A stretch of 8,561 nt of DNA. It comes from DHVE2 group archaeon (GTDB lineage: Archaea; Thermoplasmatota; Thermoplasmata; Thermoplasmatales; Aciduliprofundaceae). Below the pieces are notes generated by a model that saw only the letters and a program-made list of their open reading frames with translations, had not been told where the DNA came from and searched no databases. Of this stretch, positions 1 through 5,406 are shown piece after piece (position 1 is the stretch's first letter; the number at the start of each line of letters is the position of its first letter). Made by a program: the position numbers and the translations under genes. The stretch covers positions 1-8,561 of the forward strand of contig WALG01000107.1 in the NCBI GenBank assembly GCA_015522955.1, given 5' to 3'.

Positions 1-5
1 CTCTT

Positions 6-1085
6 ATGCTCATTGTAAGATACGGCGAGATTGGGCTCAAGGGAAGAAATCGAAGATTTTTTGAGGACATGTTAGCTAAGAACATCGAGAAAAAATTGAA
101 AAGATACGGGTATAAGGGGAGAACCAAGGTTTTGAGAGGAAGAATATTCGTATACGCTTCCGATGAAGTTGCTGCGATTATTGCCAGATGTCCGGGCGTT
201 GTTTCCGTATCTCCCGCAAAGGAGATGGAATATGAGGATATCTTCCCATATCTTAAAGAGAAGTTGCAGGAATATAATCCCTCAAGTTTTAAAGTAGCCA
301 CACATCGTGTGGATAAGGGATTTCCCAAAACTTCGCAGGAGATAAACGAGGAAATTGGGGAGTTTATAGTAAAAAATTTTGGCTGGAAGGTAAACCTCTG
401 CAATCCTGAATTTGTAGTGGGTATAGAAATAATAAATGGAAAGGCCTATGTTTTCTTTGAAACAATCCAGGGTGTGGGCGGTTTACCTGTGGGCACTGCA
501 GGCACTCTTGTGGCTCTGCTCTCCGGGGGCATAGATTCCCCGGTAGCAGCATTTTTAATGCTGAGAAGAGGTGCCAACATAATTGTGCTGCATCTGAAAC
601 ACAGCGATGCGGAGGAGAAAAAGGTAAGAAATATCGTAGGAGTTTTAAATCAGTACAGTCCAAGGAAGATAGAGTTGTTGGTGGTGGAGCATTCCTGTAT
701 GCTTGAGAAGTATGCGAGAAAACTAACTGAGATGAAAGAAGAGCGGTGGCTCTGCATACTCTGCAAGTTTTCAATGCTCAAAATTGCAGATGAAATAGCC
801 CGAAAGAGAGGTGCTCTGGGGATAGTTACAGGGGATTCCCTGGGTCAGGTAGCATCTCAGACGCTGGAAAATCTGTATATCGAAAGTGGCGCTACAGGGT
901 TGCCTATCTATAGGCCACTCATAGGCATGGATAAAATGGAGATTGAAAGAATTGCTATAGAAATTGGAACCTATGATGTTTTCCTCTCTCATGGGGAAGA
1001 AAAATGTCCATTTAAGCCTAGGTATGTAGTTACCAAGGGAGATAAGAAAAAATTCGAAAAAATATGGAAGGAAGTGGAGTCATAG
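6..1085 (+). CDS. thiI: tRNA 4-thiouridine synthase ThiI, archaeal type without rhodanese domain
   Basis: ThiI adenylates U8 of tRNA and replaces its O4 with sulfur, giving 4-thiouridine, in the cytoplasm. The N-terminus carries the ferredoxin-like/THUMP part (about residues 1-165, ending in GGLPVGTAG). The PP-loop ATPase follows, with SGGIDSP at 173-179 and TGDSLGQVASQT at 275-286. At 359 aa it stops where bacterial enzymes continue into a rhodanese domain. It has a CxxC pair instead (C250, C253, in CILC); an equivalent pair in the PP-loop domain is reported to be essential in methanogen ThiI. The ATG at 6 opens directly on the conserved RYGEIGLKG block. Only one further codon upstream is visible, so a slightly earlier start outside the window is possible. 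The 3' end faces the minus-strand operon with 2 bp between stop codons. Family assignment is very secure; the sulfur donor cannot be read from the sequence. Confidence 0.95.
   Translation: MLIVRYGEIGLKGRNRRFFEDMLAKNIEKKLKRYGYKGRTKVLRGRIFVYASDEVAAIIARCPGVVSVSPAKEMEYEDIFPYLKEKLQEYNPSSFKVATHRVDKGFPKTSQEINEEIGEFIVKNFGWKVNLCNPEFVVGIEIINGKAYVFFETIQGVGGLPVGTAGTLVALLSGGIDSPVAAFLMLRRGANIIVLHLKHSDAEEKKVRNIVGVLNQYSPRKIELLVVEHSCMLEKYARKLTEMKEERWLCILCKFSMLKIADEIARKRGALGIVTGDSLGQVASQTLENLYIESGATGLPIYRPLIGMDKMEIERIAIEIGTYDVFLSHGEEKCPFKPRYVVTKGDKKKFEKIWKEVES
1047..1062 (-). terminator. Possible T-rich terminator of the minus-strand operon, inside thiI
   Basis: On the minus strand, 26 bases past the stop of the PUA-like gene, two T6 runs occur (1047-1052 and 1057-1062), separated by CGAA. 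Archaeal RNA polymerase commonly terminates at such U-rich tracts. The same bases encode the Lys-rich C-terminus of ThiI on the other strand, so coding bias could also explain the runs. No hairpin is needed or seen. Confidence 0.35.
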
Positions 1086-1087
1086 TT

Positions 1088-1516
1088 TTATATCCATGTG
1101 TTCTGAACTCTGTATTTTCGAGGTATCAAACTTTTCAGCGTGTCTGCATAAAAACCACAGCCTAGAATATCCTCAGTGCTTCTTACTATCACGTATCCAT
1201 GGTCCACGGAGAACTCACCTTTTAGTTCCTCTCCCCGCAGAAATTTAAGAGCATCCTGTGAATTTAGTGTCACTACGTTTCTAGTGGCATAACTTCCTAC
1301 AACTCGAAGAAAAGCGGTGGATGGTTTTGGTACTTTGCCAAGGGTGAGGGCTTTGACACCCAGAATTTCAATATTTCTCTCTGTGATTAGGGTTCCGGAG
1401 AAAGCCCAGACTTTTTGTGAGCGCTGCCAGAAGGAATACTGCATCATCACCTTCTTTGATATCCCGAATCTTTCTACGAAATATTCTCTATACTCATCTT
1501 TTCTTGAGAACTGCAA
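1088..1516 (-). CDS. PUA-like RNA-binding protein (NOL1/NOP2/Fmu C-terminal domain type)
   Basis: A likely RNA-binding partner of the methyltransferase encoded just upstream. The segment beginning DEYREYFVERFGIS and the end (LKFLRGEELKG, GYVIVRS, ILGCGFY, LIPRKYR) resemble the PUA-like domain that forms the C-terminus of RsmF-type rRNA methyltransferases and stands alone in some archaea (COG3270-like, from memory). I chose the TTG start at 1516, giving 142 aa. It keeps the YFVERFGIS segment and has a strong AGGGGGGA ribosome site 6 bases upstream, inside the last codons of the methyltransferase gene. An ATG at 1447 (119 aa) is the alternative and would lose that segment. A reading-frame extension to 1615 only re-reads methyltransferase sequence. 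The gene overlaps its upstream neighbour by 23 bases in the +1 frame. It may therefore be translationally coupled or be the second half of a split gene. The domain call is fairly sure; the start is not. Confidence 0.68.
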   Translation of the reverse strand: MQFSRKDEYREYFVERFGISKKVMMQYSFWQRSQKVWAFSGTLITERNIEILGVKALTLGKVPKPSTAFLRVVGSYATRNVVTLNSQDALKFLRGEELKGEFSVDHGYVIVRSTEDILGCGFYADTLKSLIPRKYRVQNTWI

Positions 1517-2408
1517 TGAACATCCCCCCTGCATCCATGAGATGCGGGTATATACGCACACATTTTCTGTAAAATGAGAACTCCTCATTTTTCCACTCCA
1601 TGACTCCATGGGCATGGGGTACAGGAACTTCCACGGATATCACCTCCATGTTCAGTTTCTCAACGGCATATTTTACCACGTTTTCATTTTCTAAAGGATG
1701 ATATGTGCAGGTGGAATAAACGAGTATCCCTTCATCCTCTAAATTATTCCAGGCATTTTCAACCATTTTCTTTTGCTGTTTTACGAGCATCGCTCTTTCC
1801 TTATCGGTTGCAAACCGAAAATCCCATGGATTCTTCCGAAAAGTTCCCTCTCCCGAGCAGGGAGCATCCAGGAGTATTTTTTTAAATTTACCCCACTTTG
1901 CTGTTTGCGCATCCTTGTTGGTAACTATTATGTTTGTTATACCCAGCCTTTCAATATTTGCAGCGAGACTCTTTAATCGATTGTAATTTATGTCATTGGC
2001 AATGATGGTGCCTCTATTTTCCATCATCTCAGCCATCATGGTGCTCTTACTTCCTGGGGCAGCAGCCATATCCAGTATGTTCTCCCCCGGTATGGGAGAA
2101 AGGACCCATACAGGTGCCATTGAGGAAAGATCCTGTATGTAATAGTAACCAAGAGAATGTTCCATGGTAGCACCAGGATGCTTCACAGGCATTTTTGCAA
2201 TTTTATAAGCGTTCATATTTTCATATCTCTCCAGCACAAAGCCCTTGGATTGGAGCCTGTTAACCAATTCTTGCTGTTTGATTTTAAGGGTATTAACACG
2301 GAGCCAGTAGGGCTGAGGCGTTTTAATTATCTCCATAAAGGAGGCAAAATCAGGGATAATGTCCTCATAGATTCTGAATTTCTCTATATCCGCTTTCTTC
2401 TCTTCCAT
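1494..2408 (-). CDS. NSUN/NOL1-NOP2-Sun family RNA m5C methyltransferase
   Basis: An S-adenosylmethionine-dependent RNA cytosine-C5 methyltransferase acting on tRNA or rRNA. The 304-aa protein has the family order: WLRVNTLK at 35-42 in the N-terminal domain, YIQDLSSMAPV at 90-100, the SAM loop DMAAAPGSKS at 113-122, motif IV DAPCSGEGTF at 181-190 (C184), and motif VI YSTCTYHPLENE at 231-242 with the nucleophile C234. It ends in the usual last strand GGMFIAVL. The size and motifs fit archaeal Trm4-like tRNA methyltransferases (C48/C49 and others), but an rRNA target is possible because a PUA-like partner follows. The ATG at 2408 has GGTGGAGGAGG immediately upstream and overlaps lplB by 25 bases. 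The stop reads AAA AGA TGA, and the PUA domain continues in the +1 frame. The enzyme class is secure; the substrate is inferred. Confidence 0.9.
   Translation of the reverse strand: MEEKKADIEKFRIYEDIIPDFASFMEIIKTPQPYWLRVNTLKIKQQELVNRLQSKGFVLERYENMNAYKIAKMPVKHPGATMEHSLGYYYIQDLSSMAPVWVLSPIPGENILDMAAAPGSKSTMMAEMMENRGTIIANDINYNRLKSLAANIERLGITNIIVTNKDAQTAKWGKFKKILLDAPCSGEGTFRKNPWDFRFATDKERAMLVKQQKKMVENAWNNLEDEGILVYSTCTYHPLENENVVKYAVEKLNMEVISVEVPVPHAHGVMEWKNEEFSFYRKCVRIYPHLMDAGGMFIAVLKKR
1523..1530 (-). promoter_or_regulatory. Ribosome-binding site supporting a TTG start for the PUA-like gene
   Basis: On the minus strand AGGGGGGA lies 6 bases before the TTG at 1516-1514, within the coding sequence of the methyltransferase. 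It is the best Shine-Dalgarno-like match near the gene's possible starts and argues for internal initiation over the ATG at 1447. The G-run also encodes Gly-Gly of the conserved GGMF strand, so its presence is not independent proof. Confidence 0.45.
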
Positions 2409-2680
2409 GCCTCCTCCACCGCTTGCACCAACGTATCCAGAGTAAAGCCCAGATACTCTGTATCTCTCAACATCTCATCAAGTTTTTTTCGAACCCCATC
2501 TATAGGCACATTTTTCAAACCATTTTCAATATCTTCTATTTTATCTTCTGGATGAAGAAAGAAATCGCCCGTAATTTTTATCTCTTTTATTCTGTTGCCT
2601 TGGAATTCTACCCTAACTCTTATGAGTTTGCCGCCCTTTACCAGACTTTCACCTTTTGAAATTCCATTCGGGATTTCCAT
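2384..2680 (-). CDS. lplB: Lipoate-protein ligase accessory subunit LplB (C-terminal domain)
   Basis: The 98-aa protein corresponds to the C-terminal domain of bacterial LplA, encoded separately as in Thermoplasma acidophilum, where LplB is required with LplA for lipoate adenylation. Visible family marks are the strand pair KLIRVRVEFQGNRIKEIKITGDFF (quoted in two parts: KLIRVRVEF and IKEIKITGDFF), then HPEDKIEDIENGLKNVP, and a Lys/Arg-rich helical end. The ATG at 2680 has GAGGTGG 6 bases upstream, inside lplA. It overlaps lplA by 32 bases and the methyltransferase gene by 25 bases, so the three are surely one transcript. Joined to LplA through a +1 shift, it would give a protein of about 333 aa, close to one-piece bacterial LplA (about 330-340 aa). 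Confidence 0.88.
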   Translation of the reverse strand: MEIPNGISKGESLVKGGKLIRVRVEFQGNRIKEIKITGDFFLHPEDKIEDIENGLKNVPIDGVRKKLDEMLRDTEYLGFTLDTLVQAVEEAWKRRKRI

Positions 2681-3386
2681 ATTTTTCCACCTCTAATTTT
2701 TTTGCCATATCCATAACTTCATTGGGAAGAGCATCCTCATACAGTTCTGCACTTAGTGCGTTTTTGAACCCCTCTGCCATATATTTTTGAAGTTCCTCGA
2801 ACTCTATCTCGTATCCCAGATGCTTAAGGGAGGTAACCCTCTCCTTTACATTGCTTATCAACTTATCCCTCATTTTTTCCTGCGGAACCTTGAGAATGGA
2901 GAACATCTCATCCACATTCACGTTCATAAGAAGAGTGCCATGCTGGAGTAATCCCCCGTATCTTCTGGTTTGAGCATTTCCCGATATTTTACGCCCTTCT
3001 ACAACGATATCGTTTATTCCAGACATCTCTGCATTTATACCTATAAGGCGAAGACCTTCCACCAAGCCTCGCTGGATATGTTTATATGAATCCAGAATCT
3101 TACCGGAAGGCGGGGACATCACTATGGAGTAAGTAAGTTCATATTTGTGATATACGGCACCACCTCCGGTGATGCGGCGAACTACATCCACGCACATCTG
3201 CTTTGCCTTGGCCACATTTACCTCTTCTTCTATACCCTGAAAATATCCAATGCTAACTGCTGGAGGCTCCCACCCATAGAGTCTCAGTGTGGGGCCAATT
3301 TCAGGCAAATGGCGGAGAAGCGACTCATCGAGAGCCATGTTCCACGTGGCATGATGATGCGTATCATAGATGATCCTAAGGTTCAT
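2649..3386 (-). CDS. lplA: Lipoate-protein ligase A catalytic subunit LplA
   Basis: Attaches lipoate, through lipoyl-AMP, to the lysine of lipoyl domains (2-oxoacid dehydrogenase E2 or glycine-cleavage H protein). The 245-aa protein carries the biotin/lipoate ligase fold: MALDESLL at 17-24, SIGYFQ at 45-50, the lipoate loop RRITGGGAVYH at 70-80, GRKISGNAQ at 131-139 with the adenylate-binding K133, and QHGTLL at 148-153. It ends at KYGNPEWNFKR, the linker motif (like WNFG in one-piece enzymes) that precedes the C-terminal domain, here supplied by LplB. The ATG at 3386 is preceded by GTGAAGG and sits 25 bases after the DtxR-type gene's stop. LplA-LplB pairs and the related LipB octanoyltransferases share this fold. 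The RRxxGGGxVxH loop and the adjoining lplB make the ligase reading strong. Confidence 0.94.
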   Translation of the reverse strand: MNLRIIYDTHHHATWNMALDESLLRHLPEIGPTLRLYGWEPPAVSIGYFQGIEEEVNVAKAKQMCVDVVRRITGGGAVYHKYELTYSIVMSPPSGKILDSYKHIQRGLVEGLRLIGINAEMSGINDIVVEGRKISGNAQTRRYGGLLQHGTLLMNVNVDEMFSILKVPQEKMRDKLISNVKERVTSLKHLGYEIEFEELQKYMAEGFKNALSAELYEDALPNEVMDMAKKLEVEKYGNPEWNFKR

Positions 3387-3411
3387 GGACCTTCACATCC
3401 TTCTCCCGATA

Positions 3412-3771
3412 TTAAATTTTTTGAGCAAATTCCTGTATTTTTTCCAAACTCTCTGGACTCAGTATATGCTCTACAAGGCATGCATCTCTATCTGCAATAT
3501 CCTTATCTACACCTATGTATATTAGAAGTTTTCTTATAGCCTGGTGTCTCATCTCAAGATTCTTAGCCAGTTCGAATCCTTTGGGAGTAAGGTCTATTAT
3601 CCTATATTTTTCATATACCACATAACCCTCACGGGCTAGTTTTTGAAGCATTTCCGTCACGCTGGAGGGTTTTACATTTAGCAAATTTGCCAGGTCGGTG
3701 GCTCGTACATAGCCCTTCTCCCTTTTCAAATCGTAAATCCTCTCAATATATTTCTCCCGGATTTCCTGCAT
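3412..3771 (-). CDS. DtxR/MntR-family metal-dependent transcriptional regulator
   Basis: A dimeric winged-helix repressor that normally binds DNA when loaded with Fe2+ or Mn2+. The protein (119 aa from ATG 3771) has an N-terminal helix, the HTH (RATDLANLLNVKPSSVTEML, 23-42), the wing (YVVYEKYRIIDLTPKG, 50-65), and the metal/dimer helices with MRHQAIRKLL and ACLVEHILS. It ends there, so it lacks the SH3-like third domain of DtxR/IdeR and resembles short MntR. Aligned by eye, the metal ligands are H76, C98, E101 and H102, with E10 kept; the cysteine is DtxR/IdeR-like, where MntR has Glu. The ligand in the first helix (Met10 of DtxR, Asp8 of MntR) is Lys7. The start could be GTG 3777, but ATG 3771 has an AGGTG three bases upstream. 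It is first in the operon with lplA, lplB and RNA genes, and an inverted repeat before it suggests autoregulation. Confidence 0.88.
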   Translation of the reverse strand: MQEIREKYIERIYDLKREKGYVRATDLANLLNVKPSSVTEMLQKLAREGYVVYEKYRIIDLTPKGFELAKNLEMRHQAIRKLLIYIGVDKDIADRDACLVEHILSPESLEKIQEFAQKI

Positions 3772-3780
3772 GAGCACCTA

Positions 3781-3807
3781 AAAAATTTCGATTTACTTAA
3801 AATTTTT
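3781..3807. repeat. Inverted repeat in front of the DtxR-type gene (possible operator)
   Basis: AAAAATTT (3781-3788) and AAATTTTT (3800-3807) are perfect 8-base arms around 11 bases. The element lies between the predicted minus-strand TATA box and the ATG at 3771, where a repressor would block the start of transcription. It is A/T-only, so chance similarity is a serious alternative, and it does not look like the bacterial DtxR box. Confidence 0.3.
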
Positions 3808-3822
3808 CCCCGAATCTAAGGA

Positions 3823-3830
3823 ATATATAA
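3823..3830 (-). promoter_or_regulatory. TATA box for the dtxR-lplA-lplB operon
   Basis: On the minus strand TTATATAT is centred near 3826. At the usual archaeal spacing it would start transcription near 3800, leaving a leader of about 29 bases with AGGTG before ATG 3771. A second A/T element (TTTAAGTAA, about 3794-3802) would instead give a leaderless message starting near GTG 3777. The first is preferred because the ribosome site would then be transcribed. Confidence 0.45.
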
Positions 3831-3856
3831 TCAAGAACATTATTTAAGGGGAAACG

Positions 3857-3865
3857 TTTAAATTA
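3857..3865 (+). promoter_or_regulatory. TATA box of the plus-strand ATPase cluster, predicting a leaderless message
   Basis: TTTAAATTA follows a purine-rich BRE-like GGGGAAAC and is centred about 22-25 bases before the ATGATG at 3883-3888. At normal archaeal spacing the message would begin at or within those start codons. No Shine-Dalgarno sequence is present before 3883, which agrees with leaderless translation. Confidence 0.5.
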
Positions 3866-3876
3866 CAAATTGTAAT
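3862..3876. repeat. Perfect palindrome between TATA box and start codon (operator candidate)
   Basis: ATTACAA (3862-3868), one central A (3869) and TTGTAAT (3870-3876) form a 7-base-arm inverted repeat. It overlaps the end of the TATA box and covers the region just upstream of the expected start of transcription. That is a classic place for a repressor to act on the plus-strand cluster. The arms include G/C-containing TTGTAA, so it is less likely than a pure A/T repeat to arise by chance. The regulator is unknown; the divergent DtxR-type protein is the nearest candidate. Confidence 0.45.
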
Positions 3877-3882
3877 AATTTT

Positions 3883-4701
3883 ATGATGAGAGTACCTACT
3901 TCCGTAGCAGCCTTCGATGAAATTGTAAAGGGAGGCGTTCCTGCAGGCTCTGTGATAATTCTTGCAGGAGAGCCTGGTGCTGGGAACCTAGAGTTTGCCC
4001 TTACTTCGGTGGCAAAACTTTCTCTTGCGAGGAGAAATGAGAGATTCAGAGGCTTCCTTATCATGGATTTGCCCGATATTTATGTTCCTTCTGGAGCACT
4101 ATATATTACATTTTCCAAGAGTGCCCAGGAGATAATGCGCACTGTAGAACTTACCTTCCAGGAGGATTTGGCAGAAGCATTTAAAATGGATCTTCTATTG
4201 GAGGACTTATCACATCAATTTTTCAAGAACAGCATAGTACCGAGAAGATGGATATCCGCCAAGCCCTCTGATGTCTTCAAAAAGAAGGAAGACCTCCTCA
4301 CGGATTTTGTAAAAGTTCTTGATAAATATGGTAATGACAAGATAGTGATTGTGGACTCTCTCACAGATCTGGCCATATCTTCTATAGATATAATAGATCT
4401 TGTGGATGTACTTAAGGGACTGCGCAGGATGGCCAAGCGATGGAACAGTGTGATTTATCTCCTCCTCACAATGGGGATCCTGGATCAAAAAAAGGAAAAT
4501 CTTCTTTACGATTCAGTGGATGGAGTTTTCATGTTTGAATGGCACGGAAGCACAAAATATTCCAAGAGATACAGATACATGTATGTACTTAAATTTGCGG
4601 GTCTTATGGCCCATCTGGAGGAAGAGAGAGTGGCCAGATTCAATACCACACTCAACCGACATAATGGATTTGTGGTGGTGAATACGGAAAAGATAAGGTG
4701 A
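3883..4701 (+). CDS. KaiC/RadA-like RecA-fold protein with a degenerate ATP site (pseudo-ATPase)
   Basis: The 272-aa protein follows the KaiC-like pattern: TSVAAFDEIVKGGVPAGSV at 6-24 (like the usual GIxxLDxxLxGGxPxG), a P-loop position at 29-36, strand GALYITFS at 71-78, and a Walker B strand KIVIVDSLTDLA at 153-164. The P-loop reads GEPGAGNL, so the phosphate-binding Lys and the following Thr/Ser are Asn and Leu. The catalytic Glu pair after the second strand is also missing (ITFSKSAQ, against ISLEEDES in the neighbour). It probably cannot hydrolyse ATP and may serve as a structural or signalling partner of the intact ATPase encoded 5 bases downstream. Archaea carry similar RecA-superfamily proteins with altered P-loops (from memory), so this is likely a maintained type, not decay. 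The start is ATG 3883 or 3886, apparently leaderless. The cellular role is unknown. Confidence 0.8.
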   Translation: MMRVPTSVAAFDEIVKGGVPAGSVIILAGEPGAGNLEFALTSVAKLSLARRNERFRGFLIMDLPDIYVPSGALYITFSKSAQEIMRTVELTFQEDLAEAFKMDLLLEDLSHQFFKNSIVPRRWISAKPSDVFKKKEDLLTDFVKVLDKYGNDKIVIVDSLTDLAISSIDIIDLVDVLKGLRRMAKRWNSVIYLLLTMGILDQKKENLLYDSVDGVFMFEWHGSTKYSKRYRYMYVLKFAGLMAHLEEERVARFNTTLNRHNGFVVVNTEKIR

Positions 4702-4706
4702 TGCTT

Positions 4707-5390
4707 ATGAGAATTAAAACGGGTATTGAGGGATTGGACGAAATGCTTGAGGGGGGCATTCCTAAGGGCCATAGCGTGGCGGTGATTGGCTCTTTTGGTA
4801 CAGGAAAAACAACTCTTGCCATGCAGTATATATGGGAAGGTCTGAGGAATGGAGAGAAATGCATATTCATAAGTTTGGAGGAAGATGAAAGCAGCATTGT
4901 GGAAAGTGCCCGCAACTTTGGCTGGAATTTTGAGAAATACGTGGATAACACGCTTCTCCTTGTGAAACTGGAGCCAGAGGATGCAAAGAGTAGCATTCAA
5001 AGATTAGAAAGCGACATACCGCAGGTAATACAGGAGTTTGAAGCATCTAGGATAGCAGTGGATTCTGTGAGTCTTCTTACCATGCTCTACCCAAGCGAAG
5101 AAGCACGGAGAAAAGCGGTATTTTCCCTCAGTAAGAGTATAAAGGATTGCGGTGCCACAGCCATATTCACCGCAGAGGTGGATCCCAGAAATCCCACAGT
5201 GAGTCGAGACGGAATAGTAGAATATGTGGTTGATGGAGTAATACTTCTCTCATTTCGTGAAGCGGGCAAGAAACTGGAACTTGTTCTCAGGATACTGAAG
5301 ATGCGGAGAACCAAGCATTCTCGGGAGGTAAAGCCTTATGAAATAACTGAGAGCGGAATAAACGTTCTCTCAGAATCCGAAATATTCTGA
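4707..5390 (+). CDS. KaiC-like single-domain RecA-superfamily ATPase
   Basis: An apparently active KaiC/RadA-like ATPase, 227 aa with one domain. Features in order are KTGIEGLDEMLEGGIPKG at 4-21, Walker A GSFGTGKTT at 28-36, the catalytic pair E58-E59 in ISLEEDES, Walker B RIAVDSVSLL at 115-124, and the KaiC-type end KMRRTKHSREVKPYEIT at 198-214. Such proteins assemble as hexamers and act as switches or assembly ATPases. This one has a single domain, not the tandem of clock KaiC, and no clock role should be assumed. ATG 4707 is chosen over GTG 4698 and ATG 4701 because AGGTGA (4696-4701) lies 5 bases before it and the protein then opens on the conserved block. It follows the pseudo-ATPase gene at 5 bases, implying coupled translation and a possible mixed complex. 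The substrate is unknown. Confidence 0.87.
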   Translation: MRIKTGIEGLDEMLEGGIPKGHSVAVIGSFGTGKTTLAMQYIWEGLRNGEKCIFISLEEDESSIVESARNFGWNFEKYVDNTLLLVKLEPEDAKSSIQRLESDIPQVIQEFEASRIAVDSVSLLTMLYPSEEARRKAVFSLSKSIKDCGATAIFTAEVDPRNPTVSRDGIVEYVVDGVILLSFREAGKKLELVLRILKMRRTKHSREVKPYEITESGINVLSESEIF

Positions 5391-5406
5391 GGGTGGAGGA
5401 ATTTAT

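Noticed and set aside
364..992. Minus-strand frames opposite thiI
   Set aside because: They are antisense to conserved THUMP and PP-loop sequence with no promoter or ribosome signals.
1517..1615. N-terminal extension of the PUA-like gene to an ATG at 1615 (175 aa)
   Set aside because: The extra 33 residues are the out-of-frame reading of conserved methyltransferase sequence and look nothing like the family. The TTG at 1516 has a better ribosome site.
2157..2555. Plus-strand frame opposite the methyltransferase and lplB
   Set aside because: It is a shadow frame across an operon of well-identified genes, and no start signals are present.
4506..5000. Long minus-strand frames opposite the two KaiC-like genes
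   Set aside because: They lie antisense to clear ATPase motifs, have no ribosome site, and their composition (Ser, Phe, Leu, His rich) is that of a coding shadow.
4707..5390. A circadian-clock KaiC
   Set aside because: It has only one RecA domain and no kaiA/kaiB nearby. It fits the broad archaeal KaiC/RadA-like family instead.
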